Shown: one piece after another, positions 53,227 through 62,045 of the stretch
How the letters are laid out: each line of letters opens with the position of its first letter
Position numbering within the stretch: the stretch's first letter is position 1
Source of the DNA: Alphaproteobacteria bacterium
GTDB taxonomy: Bacteria > Pseudomonadota > Alphaproteobacteria > Micropepsales > Micropepsaceae
Length of the DNA stretch: 64,000 nt
Direction: 5' to 3'
Assembly: GCA_017983635.1 (NCBI GenBank)
Contig: JAGOBA010000001.1
Coordinates: 310,001 to 374,000 of the forward strand
Notes under the pieces: model-generated
Databases searched by the model: none
What the model saw: only the letters and a program-made list of their open reading frames with translations
What the model was told of the DNA's origin: nothing
Position numbers and translations under genes: made by a program

Positions 53227-55140
53227 TTATGCGCGCAAAGTGCTCACCGCCGCTTGCCCGAGCGCTGTCAGCGCCGTGGCTACGATGTGCGGGGCGTTGA
53301 GTTCGGCGAGGTCGTATTGCTTTTGCGGCGAGTCGTGGTCGATGAAGATGTCGGGCAGCGTCATCGGGCGGAACTTGCAGCCGCGGTCGAAGAGGCCGGC
53401 TTTGGCCATGAACTGCATCACGTGGCTCGCGAAGCCGCCGATGGCGCCCTCCTCCAACGTGATCAGGACTTCGTGGTTGGCGGCGAGGCGGCGGATCAGG
53501 TCTTCGTCGAGCGGTTTACAGAAGCGCGCGTCGGCGACCGTGGTGGGCAGCCCGCGGGCGGCGAGGTCGTCGGCGGCCTTCAGTGCTTCGGCGAGGCGGG
53601 TGCCGAAGCTCAAGATCGCGATCTTCGAACCCTCGCGGATGATGCGGCCCTTACCGATCTCGAGCGGCGTGCCCTTGGCGGGCAATTCGATGCCGACGCC
53701 TTCGCCGCGCGGATAACGCACGCTGGACGGGCAGTCGTCGATGGCGACTTGGGTCGCCACCATGTGGCGCAGCTCGAGCTCGTCGGACGGCGCCATCACG
53801 ACCATGCCGGGCAGCGTCGCCATGAACGTCGTGTCGAACGAGCCCGCGTGCGTGGCGCCGTCGGCGCCGACGAGGCCGGCGCGGTCCATCGCGAAGCGCA
53901 CGGGCAGTTTTTGGATCGCGACGTCGTGGACGACTTGGTCGTAGGCGCGCTGCAGGAACGTCGAGTAGATGACGGCGAACGGTTTGAAGCCTTCGGTGGC
54001 CAGGCCGGCCGCGAACGTGACGCCGTGCTGTTCGGCGATGCCGACGTCGAAGCAGCGTTTCGGGAAGCGCTTTTGAAACAGATCGAGGCCGGTGCCGGAC
54101 GGCATCGCGGCGGTGATCGCCACGACCTTGTCGTCGGCTTCAGCTTCGGCGATCAGGCTCTCGGCGAAGACCTTCGTGTATTGCGGCGCGTTCGATTGCG
54201 TTTTCTTTTGTGCGCCCGTGATGACGTCGAACTTCACGACGCCGTGGTACTTGTCGGCGGAGTCCTCAGCCGGGCCGTAGCCCTTGCCCTTTTTCGTCAC
54301 GACGTGAACGAGGATCGGGCGGTCGATCGGCTGATCGCGCACGTTCTGAAGCACGGGCAGAAGGTGGTCGAGATTGTGGCCGTCGATCGGGCCCACGTAA
54401 TAGAGGCCAAGTTCTTCGAACAGCGTGCCGCCCATCCAGTAGCCGTGGGCGTAGCGTTCGGCCCTGCGGGCGCTTTCTTCGACGAAGTGCGGGAACTTCT
54501 TTGCGAGTTGCTTGGCGAAGTTACGCAGCGTCGTGTAGCCCTCGGACGAGACCATGCGCGAGAGATAGGCGCTCATGCCGCCGACCGGCGGGGCGATCGA
54601 CATGTCGTTGTCGTTCAAGATCACGATCAGGCGCGAGCGGGCGGCGCCGGCATTGTTCATCGCCTCATACGCCATGCCGGCGGACATCGCGCCGTCGCCG
54701 ATGACAGCGATGATGTTGCGCTTTTCGCCTTTCAGATCGCGGGCGACCGCCATGCCGAGGCCGGCGGAGATCGAGGTCGAGGAGTGCGCGGCGCCGAACG
54801 GGTCGTATTCGCTTTCGGCCCGCCTGGTGAAGCCCGAGAGACCGCCGCCCATGCGCAACGTGCGGATGCGATCCCTGCGGCCGGTCAGGATTTTGTGCGG
54901 GTAGGCTTGGTGGCCGACGTCCCAGATCAGGCGGTCGTGCGGCGTGTTGAACGTGTGGTGGAGCGCGACGGTCAGCTCAACGACACCGAGTCCCGCGCCC
55001 AAATGGCCACCAGTGACGGAGACGGCGTCGATCGTTTCGATGCGTAACTCGTCCGCGAGTTGCTTCAGCTGTTCGCGCGTCAGGCCGCGCATGTCGGCGG
55101 GCGTTTTCACGCTGTCGAGAAGTGGTGTGTTCGGAGCCAT
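53227..55140 (-). CDS. dxs: 1-Deoxy-D-xylulose-5-phosphate synthase
   Basis: 637 residues from the ATG at 55140; an upstream ATG-led extension lacks conservation. First enzyme of the non-mevalonate isoprenoid pathway (pyruvate plus glyceraldehyde-3-phosphate, thiamine diphosphate-dependent). Visible are [15 protein letters not shown], the [14 protein letters not shown] region, the ThDP motif [19 protein letters not shown], the [20 protein letters not shown] catalytic stretch and the transketolase C-terminal domain. Downstream of ispA, as usual in alphaproteobacteria. Confidence 0.96.
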   Translation of the reverse strand: MAPNTPLLDSVKTPADMRGLTREQLKQLADELRIETIDAVSVTGGHLGAGLGVVELTVALHHTFNTPHDRLIWDVGHQAYPHKILTGRRDRIRTLRMGGGLSGFTRRAESEYDPFGAAHSSTSISAGLGMAVARDLKGEKRNIIAVIGDGAMSAGMAYEAMNNAGAARSRLIVILNDNDMSIAPPVGGMSAYLSRMVSSEGYTTLRNFAKQLAKKFPHFVEESARRAERYAHGYWMGGTLFEELGLYYVGPIDGHNLDHLLPVLQNVRDQPIDRPILVHVVTKKGKGYGPAEDSADKYHGVVKFDVITGAQKKTQSNAPQYTKVFAESLIAEAEADDKVVAITAAMPSGTGLDLFQKRFPKRCFDVGIAEQHGVTFAAGLATEGFKPFAVIYSTFLQRAYDQVVHDVAIQKLPVRFAMDRAGLVGADGATHAGSFDTTFMATLPGMVVMAPSDELELRHMVATQVAIDDCPSSVRYPRGEGVGIELPAKGTPLEIGKGRIIREGSKIAILSFGTRLAEALKAADDLAARGLPTTVADARFCKPLDEDLIRRLAANHEVLITLEEGAIGGFASHVMQFMAKAGLFDRGCKFRPMTLPDIFIDHDSPQKQYDLAELNAPHIVATALTALGQAAVSTLRA

Positions 55141-55212
55141 TGGACCTGAGGATTCGCCCGCCATTTCCGCGATTAGAACGTAGTGCAGCGTGACCTGCAA
55201 TTATTGCGGCAT

Positions 55213-56106
55213 TTAGGCACGTCGATTAACGACGTAGGTCGCCAATCCGCGGAGAAGGTCGGCCTTTTCATCAAAGACATCAAGGTGCTGCGCGGCTTGC
55301 GTGGCGAGCAGTTGTGCCTGGGCGCGCGCACGTTCGGCACCAAGAACTGTGACGAACGTCGCCTTCCCTGCTTTTTGGTCTTTGCCGGCCGCTTTGCCCA
55401 TCACCTTTGGGTCGCCTTCGACGTCCAAAAGATCGTCGGCGATTTGGTAAGCAAGGCCAAGGTCTTGTGCATAGTTGACCAGCGACTGGCGCAACTGCGG
55501 GGAGGTCTTGCCCATTATCGCACCCGCCTCACAGGCGAACGCGATCAGCGCGCCGGTCTTCAGGCGCTGCAGCCGGGTGATGTGGCCGATGTCGCTGATA
55601 TCACCTTGGGCGGCGATGTCGATCATCTGACCGCCGACCATGCCGTTGTGCCCTGACGCTTGTGCGAGGCGCGCGACGAGTTCGGCACGCACGTGCGGAT
55701 CCGGGTGGATCTCGTGGCCGGCCAGGAGCGCGAAGGCGTGGGTCAGCAGCGCATCGCCGGCCAGGATCGCCGTGGCCTCGTCGAACTTCTTGTGCGTCGA
55801 AGGTTGGCCGCGGCGCATGTCGTCGTTGTCCATCGCGGGCAGGTCGTCGTGCGCCAGCGAGTAGGCGTGCACACATTCGACGGCGGCGGCGGCGCGGGAG
55901 AGCGCGCGGCGATCGACGCCGAACTGGCGCCCCGCCTGCAACACCAAGAACGCGCGGATGCGTTTGCCGCCGCCGAGCGTGGCGTAGCGCATCGCCTCGA
56001 TCACGCGCGCTTGCGGGCCCATCGGTTCCGGCAGGCACTCGTGCAACGCATCTTCCATGAAGATTGCGACTTCTTTCAGGGCGGGCTCGATGGCGGCGAA
56101 GGTCAT
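55213..56106 (-). CDS. ispA: Polyprenyl (farnesyl) diphosphate synthase
   Basis: 297 residues from the ATG at 56106; a longer frame overlaps xseB. Condenses isopentenyl diphosphate units. First aspartate-rich motif DDLPAMDNDD in VHAYSLAHDDLPAMDNDDMR; second DDLLD in AYQIADDLLDVEGDPKVMGK; GGGKRIRAFLVLQAGR near the N-terminus. Starts 5 bases after the xseB stop, and precedes dxs by 72 bases; the three are probably one transcript. Confidence 0.94.
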   Translation of the reverse strand: MTFAAIEPALKEVAIFMEDALHECLPEPMGPQARVIEAMRYATLGGGKRIRAFLVLQAGRQFGVDRRALSRAAAAVECVHAYSLAHDDLPAMDNDDMRRGQPSTHKKFDEATAILAGDALLTHAFALLAGHEIHPDPHVRAELVARLAQASGHNGMVGGQMIDIAAQGDISDIGHITRLQRLKTGALIAFACEAGAIMGKTSPQLRQSLVNYAQDLGLAYQIADDLLDVEGDPKVMGKAAGKDQKAGKATFVTVLGAERARAQAQLLATQAAQHLDVFDEKADLLRGLATYVVNRRA

Positions 56107-56110
56107 GGCG

Positions 56111-56356
56111 CTATTTCTGATCGAAAGGGGCGGTCGAGGCGGCGCCACCCGGCGCGATCACAATTTTTTCGATGCGCGCTTCGGCATCTTTCAGCTTTGC
56201 CTCGCAGTGCGCCTTCAAGGCCGTTCCCTTTTCGTAGATCGCGATCGAGTCCTCGAGATCGACTTGACCCTTCTCCAGGCGCTGGACGATTTCTTCGAGC
56301 TGCTTCAGCGCCTCTTCGAACGTCAGGTCGGCGATCTTCTTGTCTTCTTTTGCCAT
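56111..56356 (-). CDS. xseB: Exodeoxyribonuclease VII small subunit
   Basis: 81 residues. [20 protein letters not shown] then [20 protein letters not shown] is the unmistakable XseB helix pair. It joins several copies to the XseA subunit (not in the window) to degrade single-stranded DNA. Head of the xseB-ispA-dxs block. Confidence 0.94.
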   Translation of the reverse strand: MAKEDKKIADLTFEEALKQLEEIVQRLEKGQVDLEDSIAIYEKGTALKAHCEAKLKDAEARIEKIVIAPGGAASTAPFDQK

Positions 56357-56440
56357 TCGATGGTCCCACAGCGGTCCGTTTGAGCGCGGTCTATAATGGT
56401 TTGGGCGGGGTTGGTCGAGCGTTTCGGCCACCCTCTTAGG

Positions 56441-56528
56441 TGTCATGGTCCGCGCAGGCGGACCACCCACGACTTTTCCCCCAGCGCACACAGAAATCGT
56501 GGGTGGTCCGCCTGCGCGGACCATGACA
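56441..56528. repeat. Perfect 32-bp-arm palindrome
   Basis: Arms at 56441-56472 and 56497-56528 are perfect inverse copies, separated by 24 bases. Each contains GGTCCGC-GCAG-GCGGACC. It shares outer GTCATGG and inner CCACCCA with the 53121 element but differs in the middle. It lies between divergent xseB and a hydrolase gene. Confidence 0.9.
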
Positions 56529-56560
56529 CTTTGAAGGGGGGCTAGACAGTCGAGGCAGTC

Positions 56561-57421
56561 ATGACGGGCGAGCAGCGGTTTGAGTTTCAAGGCGCCGATG
56601 GGGCGCGGGTTGCGGCTTATCGGTGGGCGGCGATGGGGCCGGTCAAAGCGGTGCTGCAGATTTCGCATGGGATGGGCGAGCATGCGTTGCGGTACGCGGA
56701 ACCGTTGCAGCCGCTGCGCGAGGCGGGCGTTACGCTCTATGCGGAAGATCATCGCGGGCACGGCCGAACATCGCTCGACAAGCTCGGCGATTTCGGGCCG
56801 GGCGGCTTTGCCTCGATCGTGGAGGATATGGCGGTGCTGAGCGGCATCGCGAGGCGCGAGAACCCGGGAAAGAAGTTGGTGCTGCTCGGGCATTCGTTGG
56901 GCTCGTTTGCGCTACAGATCTATCTGGTGAAGCACAGTGCCCTGATCGATGCCGCGGTGTTGTCGGGGTCGGCGGCGCTCGACATGCTGCCGCCGCCCGA
57001 TCCGGAGGGCGGGTTGAAGTCGTTCAACAAAGGGTTCGAACCCGCGCGCACGCCGTTCGATTGGCTGAGCCGCGACCCGGCCGAGGTCGACAAGTACATC
57101 GCCGATCCGCTGTGCGGGTTCGACGCAACGCCGGAGTCGCTGATGAGCATCTTCACGGCGGCGCAAGTGATGTTCGAGCCGGATGCGTTGAAGCGGATCC
57201 GGCCGACGTTGCCGATCTATCTGTTCGCCGGCGACAAAGATCCGCTGAACAGCGGGCTCGCAGGATTGACGCCGCTGGTGGAACGCTATCGGGCCGCCGG
57301 CATCAAGGACGTGACGCACGACTTCTATGCGGGCGGCCGGCACGAGATGCTGAACGAAACGAACCGCGCGGAGGTGGTGCGCAATCTGGGGCGGTTCATT
57401 GCGCGTGTGGCTTCAACGTAG
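56561..57421 (+). CDS. Alpha/beta hydrolase (monoacylglycerol lipase-like)
   Basis: 286 residues. [20 protein letters not shown] with [20 protein letters not shown] is the serine aminopeptidase S33/monoacylglycerol lipase pattern. The nucleophile elbow is [14 protein letters not shown], the acid in FAGDKDPLN, and the His in [13 protein letters not shown]. It probably cleaves acylglycerols or lysophospholipids. Followed by a TPR gene 79 bases downstream. Confidence 0.92.
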   Translation: MTGEQRFEFQGADGARVAAYRWAAMGPVKAVLQISHGMGEHALRYAEPLQPLREAGVTLYAEDHRGHGRTSLDKLGDFGPGGFASIVEDMAVLSGIARRENPGKKLVLLGHSLGSFALQIYLVKHSALIDAAVLSGSAALDMLPPPDPEGGLKSFNKGFEPARTPFDWLSRDPAEVDKYIADPLCGFDATPESLMSIFTAAQVMFEPDALKRIRPTLPIYLFAGDKDPLNSGLAGLTPLVERYRAAGIKDVTHDFYAGGRHEMLNETNRAEVVRNLGRFIARVAST

Positions 57422-57500
57422 TCGCACCCGCGTGTGCCAGGCCTTCACGGGTGCGGGTCGATTGCGGCAATCTTCAAGCGTTCGATTCGGAGGATCGGTC

Positions 57501-58037
57501 ATGGTGCGGTTGGCATTTGTTGCGTTGCTCTTGGTTTGCGCCGGCGCGGCGGCGGCTGCGACTACGTGGACGCGCGCGGGTTGGTACCGGATCGAGATTT
57601 TTCCGGCGCTCGCTCTGCAAGCCGGGCCGTTCGTCAGCGCGAAGGCGTGCGGCAAGGCGCTGCCCAAGGCCGACGACAACGGCGTCGTGCGGTGTGCGCG
57701 GCTCAAAAAAGCCGGTGACGAGATCGATGTCGCGCTCGCCTTCTTTGCCGACGCGATCAAGGCGAATCCGCGCAACGCGGAGGCGATGAACTATCGTGGC
57801 CTGCTGTTCGCGCGGCGCGGCGAGTACGACAAGGCGATCGCAGAGCACACCGCCGCGATCAAAGCGAACCCGGACGACTATTGGGGCTTCGTGTTCCGGG
57901 GCAACGTCTATCAGAAGCTGGGCCGCAAGAAGGAAGCCGAAGCCGACTTCCGCGAAGCGCTCGGCCGCAACCCGGGGGACGAGCAGACGGTCGCGAAGCT
58001 GAACGCGTCGCTGAGAGAATTGGGTGTGGAGCCGTGA
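57501..58037 (+). CDS. Small secreted TPR protein
   Basis: 178 residues from the ATG at 57501, with GGAGGATC upstream. Signal peptide RLAFVALLLVCAGAAAAA. A short N-terminal region with two cysteines (SAKACGKAL, VVRCARLKK) precedes three TPR units (AEAMNYRGLLFARRGEYDKA, YWGFVFRGNVYQKLGRKKEA and the flanking helices). Similar in plan to the TPR protein at 15755. Role unknown. It is convergent with the MBL-fold gene. Confidence 0.82.
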   Translation: MVRLAFVALLLVCAGAAAAATTWTRAGWYRIEIFPALALQAGPFVSAKACGKALPKADDNGVVRCARLKKAGDEIDVALAFFADAIKANPRNAEAMNYRGLLFARRGEYDKAIAEHTAAIKANPDDYWGFVFRGNVYQKLGRKKEAEADFREALGRNPGDEQTVAKLNASLRELGVEP

Positions 58038-58055
58038 GCGACGGCGCAGGCCCGC

Positions 58056-59006
58056 TCAGTAGCCCAGATACGAGCCGCCGAAGTGGCGGCCGAATTTGGG
58101 CACGAACATCGCGTCGAAGCCGTGCCAGTCGCCGTATTTCGGTTGCAGTTTGGCATAGACCGCGCGAAGCGCTTCGCGGGAATTCGCGCCGTCGACCGCG
58201 ACTTCGACGCCGCGCGTGAGGAATTCCTCTCGAACGGCGGCTTGGAAGTCGACCGTCATATTGCGGAACGCAACCAGCGCCGCGTGATCGCCCCGGTCGC
58301 CGTGGCTGGGTACATAGTGCGCGGCGTTCAGCGCGATCAAGCGATCCAAGGCGCGGATGTACCCTGGATAGTAGTGGTCCGGAAAATCGAACGGCGGCAC
58401 CATTTTCACGAACATCATATCGGGTGCGAACACGACGCCGGCCGATGGCACGTGGAAGCCGTAGAGCGTGTGGGAGTGGGAAAACGGCATATAGAGCGCC
58501 TGCACTTCGATGCCGCCAAACACCAGCGTTTGGTCACCGGCGATGATGCGTGTGACCGGCGCCGCGTCCGTGGCAATGTCCTTCCAGTCGGCAACGAGCG
58601 TATTGACCTCGGCGTGGCCGATTACTTCAGCGCCCGCAATAGCGACCGATCCGCGGACATGATCAAGGTGGTTGTGCGAGAGCACGACCCAGCGGATCTT
58701 CTCGCCGGGGAACGCCTTGGCGATCGCATCCACCATCGCGCTCGTGTGCTTGCTGCTGAAGGTGTCGAATACGGCCACTCCCTCCGGCGTGCGAAGCACC
58801 AGCGAGCGGGTGAACCCTTTCTCGAAGGCGTAGACGGGGCCCGCGACCCGATAAAGCGTGGGCTTGATGTAGTCGAAATGCGCGAAATAGTCGGACGGCA
58901 TCGCCTGCGAGAACAACCACGGCTTGATCGTGTTTTGCCCCAGGAACAGCGCCGCGGATAGCGCCACCGCCGCGACGCCAAGACCCGCCAGAAGGTTCGT
59001 CCGCAT
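58056..59006 (-). CDS. Exported MBL-fold metallo-hydrolase
   Basis: 316 residues from the ATG at 59006, behind GGAGG. The N-terminal hydrophobic region LLAGLGVAAVALSAALFLGQ is a signal or anchor. The metal motif is VVLSHNHLDHVRGSVAIAGA (HxHxDH), further ligands lie in MPFSHSHTLYGFHV, FAPDMMFVK and VPSHGDRGDH. Substrate unknown. It is divergent from a TetR gene with overlapping promoters, so it is probably that regulator's target. Confidence 0.88.
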   Translation of the reverse strand: MRTNLLAGLGVAAVALSAALFLGQNTIKPWLFSQAMPSDYFAHFDYIKPTLYRVAGPVYAFEKGFTRSLVLRTPEGVAVFDTFSSKHTSAMVDAIAKAFPGEKIRWVVLSHNHLDHVRGSVAIAGAEVIGHAEVNTLVADWKDIATDAAPVTRIIAGDQTLVFGGIEVQALYMPFSHSHTLYGFHVPSAGVVFAPDMMFVKMVPPFDFPDHYYPGYIRALDRLIALNAAHYVPSHGDRGDHAALVAFRNMTVDFQAAVREEFLTRGVEVAVDGANSREALRAVYAKLQPKYGDWHGFDAMFVPKFGRHFGGSYLGY

Positions 59007-59023
59007 GCTGCCGCCTCCGCGCG

Positions 59024-59052
59024 TTGATAAATTATATACGTCCTCGTACAAT
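59024..59052 (+). promoter_or_regulatory. Promoter of the tetR gene at 59089
   Basis: TTGATA (59024-59029), 17 bases, TACAAT (59047-59052). On the opposite strand a TATAAT (59036-59031) faces the MBL-fold gene, so two divergent promoters overlap. Confidence 0.65.
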
Positions 59053-59086
59053 AATGAAGCCCGGCCGGTCAAGAGATTTTGTACGA
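59044..59086. promoter_or_regulatory. Operator-like inverted half-sites between MBL-fold gene and tetR
   Basis: TCGTACAA (59044-59051) and TTGTACGA (59079-59086) are exact inverse copies; the first covers the tetR -10, the second lies just before its ATG. Probable binding sites for the TetR product. Confidence 0.55.
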
Positions 59087-59088
59087 TC

Positions 59089-59697
59089 ATGAACAAAACT
59101 AGAAGTACCGTGCGCGGTCGCCCGCGCGCCTTCGAAGAGGGTGCCGTGCTGGCAAGCGCCCAGCGCATATTCCTGGAGCAAGGGTTCGAGGCCACGTCCT
59201 ACGATCACGTCGCGCAAGCGGTCGGGCTCGCCAAACCCAGCCTCTACAACGCGTTTGGCGACAAGGCGGCGTTGTTCGACAGAGCGGTCGCCGCGTATGC
59301 GCAGCATGCGCATGAAGCGATCATCGCGGCATTCGCGAACGCCCCGAGTTTGCACGAAGCCGGGCGCAGCGTGCTTCTTGCCGGTGCCGAGGTCTATTCG
59401 AAGCCCGACGGCGCCTCCACCGGCTGCCTGTTGGTGGGAACGGCGCTACCGGCGTGCGCCGTACACGAGGCCCCGCGGCGCACGCTTTCGACGTTCATCG
59501 CGGGACTTGAAGACGCTTTGGAGCGCAGCATCGTCGAACGTTTCGCAAGCGATGCCCGGCGCACCGGAAAGTCCCCCCGCGCGCTCGCGCTCCTGCTCAC
59601 AAGCCTTTTGTTTTCGCTGGCCGTCCGTGCGCGTATGGGCCTCACGCGGCGCAAGCTGCGTGCGCTTGCGGCGGAGTTGGCCGAGCTTTTCGCCTGA
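59089..59697 (+). CDS. TetR/AcrR-family regulator
   Basis: 202 residues. N-terminal GRPRAFEEGAVLASAQRIFL, then GLAKPSLYNAFGDKAALFDR is the HTH of the GRPR(x)FD subgroup; the C-terminal domain has the conserved cysteine region STGCLLVGTALPACAV. The start ATG at 59089 lies in an operator-like palindrome. It is divergent from the exported MBL-fold hydrolase, the likely target. Confidence 0.9.
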   Translation: MNKTRSTVRGRPRAFEEGAVLASAQRIFLEQGFEATSYDHVAQAVGLAKPSLYNAFGDKAALFDRAVAAYAQHAHEAIIAAFANAPSLHEAGRSVLLAGAEVYSKPDGASTGCLLVGTALPACAVHEAPRRTLSTFIAGLEDALERSIVERFASDARRTGKSPRALALLLTSLLFSLAVRARMGLTRRKLRALAAELAELFA

Positions 59698-59776
59698 GTG
59701 CCGGGTTGATCCGGGGCCCAAGTGAGAAGATCGCGTGGCGTGCCCTGCACGCCCGCGAACTCCTTCTGCGCCGCGC

Positions 59777-60075
59777 CTAAGGCCGCACCGACACGCGCAG
59801 CTTCAGGGACTGCTTGTCGATGTGACAGTTCTTGAACACGAACCATCCGCAATTCTCGCACGTGACGTCCACCTCGTCGTTGTAGCGGCCAGGCGGCGTC
59901 TGGGAGAAGTTAAGTTCCACCGGCAGCGCCTTCACCTGGCCTTGCGCGACACCGCGCACGATGTTTCCCGACGGAAAGCGAAGCCACGGCGCATTGCGGG
60001 CCTCGAACCTGAAGTCGAGCGGGGCGAGGCGGCGGGTAGGGACGCAGATTTGACGTGCATCAACGTCATCGCGAA
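59777..60075 (-). pseudogene. Possible N-terminally truncated secreted-domain fragment
   Basis: About 90-100 codons have protein-like sequence: APLDFRFEARNAPWLRFPSG, then NIVRGVAQGQVKALPVELNF, and DEVDVTCENCGWFVFKNCHI with three cysteines. No plausible start or signal peptide precedes it; the frame runs open into the antisense of the next gene's leader. It could be a real gene with an unusual start or a decayed remnant. Family not recognised. Confidence 0.45.
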
Positions 60076-60132
60076 CCGACGGTGATTTTGTGGCGCCCTG
60101 CCCGCACCGGTGATGCTTTTGGGGATGTTGCC

Positions 60133-60966
60133 ATGAGAGTCTTGGGATTTCTAATCGCGTTCCTCGCGGCGTTGGCGTTGGCGGCATGGTTCGGCTTGCC
60201 GCCGCTGCTCTCAAGCCTTGGGCTGCACCCGGACTACACTGGGCCGCGCACGGCATTGCCCGGCGGCAAGGCGCTGATCGTGACGACCAGCCACGGTGAA
60301 CTTTCCCCCGGCACCACGCGCACCGGCGTCTTCGCCTCGGAGATGACGGCGCCTTACTATGTGTTCCAGGACGGCGGCATGCAGGTCGACGTCGCTAGTA
60401 TCGCGGGCGGCGAGATTCCGGTCGACCCGATGTCGTTCCTTTGGTTCGTCGAGTCGCGCGCCGACAAGCGTTTTCACGGCGACGCCACCTTCCGCAAAAA
60501 GGTTGGCCAGTCGCTGAAGATCGACGACGTGGACTTCGCAGCCTACGACATCATCTACCTCGCCGGCGGTTGGGGCGCGGCCTACGACCTCGGACAGTCC
60601 GACGTGCTGGGCTCGAAGATCACCGCAGCCTGGAAAGCGGGCCGCGTGATCGGCGGCATTTGCCACGGCCCGCTCGGCCTGTTGAAAGCGACCGACGAGA
60701 GCGGCGCGCCGCTGGTCAAAGGCCGCCGCGTGACCGCGGTGACAAACAAGCAGGTCGAAGAGCTGGGCATCACGATCACACCGATGCACCCCGAGCGCGA
60801 GTTGCGCGCCGCCGGCGCCGTGTTCGCGGCCGCGACAGCGTTTCGCGATATCTTCGCCAACCACGTGGTCGAGGACGGCCGGCTCGTCACCGGGCAGAAT
60901 CAGAACGCGGGCACCGAGGTCGCCGTCAGGATGATGCGCCTTGCGGGGGCGCAGCGGACGCCGTGA
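60133..60966 (+). CDS. DJ-1/PfpI-family protein (class I amidotransferase-like), membrane-anchored
   Basis: 277 residues from the ATG at 60133. The N-terminal hydrophobic stretch RVLGFLIAFLAALALAAWFG is a signal or anchor, unusual as most relatives are cytosolic. Core: ALIVTTSHGELSPGTTRTGV, then YDIIYLAGGWGAAYDL, and the nucleophile elbow GGICHGPLGLL (Cys). It resembles Hsp31/YajL-type glyoxalases and peptidases; the reaction is not known. Confidence 0.88.
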   Translation: MRVLGFLIAFLAALALAAWFGLPPLLSSLGLHPDYTGPRTALPGGKALIVTTSHGELSPGTTRTGVFASEMTAPYYVFQDGGMQVDVASIAGGEIPVDPMSFLWFVESRADKRFHGDATFRKKVGQSLKIDDVDFAAYDIIYLAGGWGAAYDLGQSDVLGSKITAAWKAGRVIGGICHGPLGLLKATDESGAPLVKGRRVTAVTNKQVEELGITITPMHPERELRAAGAVFAAATAFRDIFANHVVEDGRLVTGQNQNAGTEVAVRMMRLAGAQRTP

Positions 60967-61021
60967 GGGCCGGCTGGGCTTTCCGCCGCTCACCTTGAGC
61001 ACACGAACTGGGAGGACGGAC

Positions 61022-61471
61022 TTGAAGATCTCGGCAATCGTCAAATGGACGCTGATCTACGGGGTTCTTTGGAACGTCCTTGGATGGATCGGAAACAACA
61101 TCGTCTTGGGTCCGGCGTGGGATGCGGTTGGGGCCAAAGTGACACCGGACTTCACGCCGCCCTATTCCGGCCTGGCGCGGGAGGCCATGACGCTTGTCCC
61201 CGACTTTATCTACGCGTTCGGCTTCGTTTGGATGTTCGCTCGCATGCGCGTTCAGACCACTGCCTCGGCACTTTCTCTCGCGCTCGTGTTGGAGCTGTTC
61301 GTGATCGTTGTCTATTTGGCGATGGTCACCTCGGGGTTCTTGCCCTGGGAGATCGCCGCGCAGACCAGTCTGCTCGCGCTCGTGATCTTCCTGGTAACCG
61401 CGCCGGCTCTGCCTCTGGTCGTGCGGCGCGAAGACGAACCTCACAAGAGCGACGGCGCCCCAAGGGAATAG
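61022..61471 (+). CDS. Small integral membrane protein, unknown
   Basis: 149 residues from a TTG at 61022 with GGGAGG nine bases before. Four hydrophobic segments (VKWTLIYGVLWNVLGWIGNN, LVPDFIYAFGFVWMFA, SALSLALVLELFVIVVYLAM, and LLALVIFLVTAPALPLV). It has no family match that I recognise. It follows the PfpI-like gene by 55 bases and may be co-transcribed. Confidence 0.7.
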   Translation: MKISAIVKWTLIYGVLWNVLGWIGNNIVLGPAWDAVGAKVTPDFTPPYSGLAREAMTLVPDFIYAFGFVWMFARMRVQTTASALSLALVLELFVIVVYLAMVTSGFLPWEIAAQTSLLALVIFLVTAPALPLVVRREDEPHKSDGAPRE

Positions 61472-61569
61472 GTATGCTGTCACCGCACTCTGCCTCCCCT
61501 GACTTCCGGGACAATGAGCGGGCGGCTCTGATATGTTTGCGATCATTGGTAAGCGTTGGGAATACGCAG

Positions 61570-61953
61570 ATGCACGCCGAGACCTTGAAGTACAACCTCA
61601 AGCAGGAGACCGAACACAGGAAGCTGTGCGAATTGCTTGCCAAGGAAATCGACAATGCGCTGCCCAACGCTGAGAACAAAGTTTGGCATGCTCATCCGGT
61701 TTGGTTTTTGGACGGCAACCCCATTGTCGGCTACAGCAAGCAGAAGCCCGGCATCCGGCTGATGTTTTGGAGCGGCGCGGATTTTGAGGAAGCGAAGCTC
61801 GATGTCGTTGGCAAGGACGCGTCGGTCTTCTTCAATGATGTGTCAGAGGTGCCCAAGCGCGACTTGCGGCGATGGCTGGAAAAGGCGCAACTGATTCAAT
61901 GGGATTACAAGAACATAGTCCGCTGCAAAGGCCGGCTCGTGAGACTAACATAG
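61570..61953 (+). CDS. DUF1801 family protein
   Basis: 127 residues from the ATG at 61570. The block EIDNALPNAENKVWHAHPVW followed by FLDGNPIVGYSKQKPGIRLM is the DUF1801 (YdhG-like) pattern, whose fold resembles frataxin-type alpha/beta sandwiches. Biochemical role unknown. The frame is open much further upstream but shadows the preceding membrane gene. Confidence 0.82.
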   Translation: MHAETLKYNLKQETEHRKLCELLAKEIDNALPNAENKVWHAHPVWFLDGNPIVGYSKQKPGIRLMFWSGADFEEAKLDVVGKDASVFFNDVSEVPKRDLRRWLEKAQLIQWDYKNIVRCKGRLVRLT

Positions 61954-62045
61954 GCGGGCGGGGGAATACGTATTGGATTACCGTATTTCAAGCGGCTTCG
62001 CGCGCGAAAGTCCCAATTCACGCGTGCTGGATTAGGCTCGTTCGC

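Noticed and set aside
51888-53300. 470-codon plus-strand frame
   Set aside because: Opposite the TrmA-type methyltransferase, which has its cluster cysteines and catalytic motif intact.
53254-55047. 597-codon open frame on the plus strand
   Set aside because: Antisense to dxs, Arg/Ala/Val-rich with no family features.
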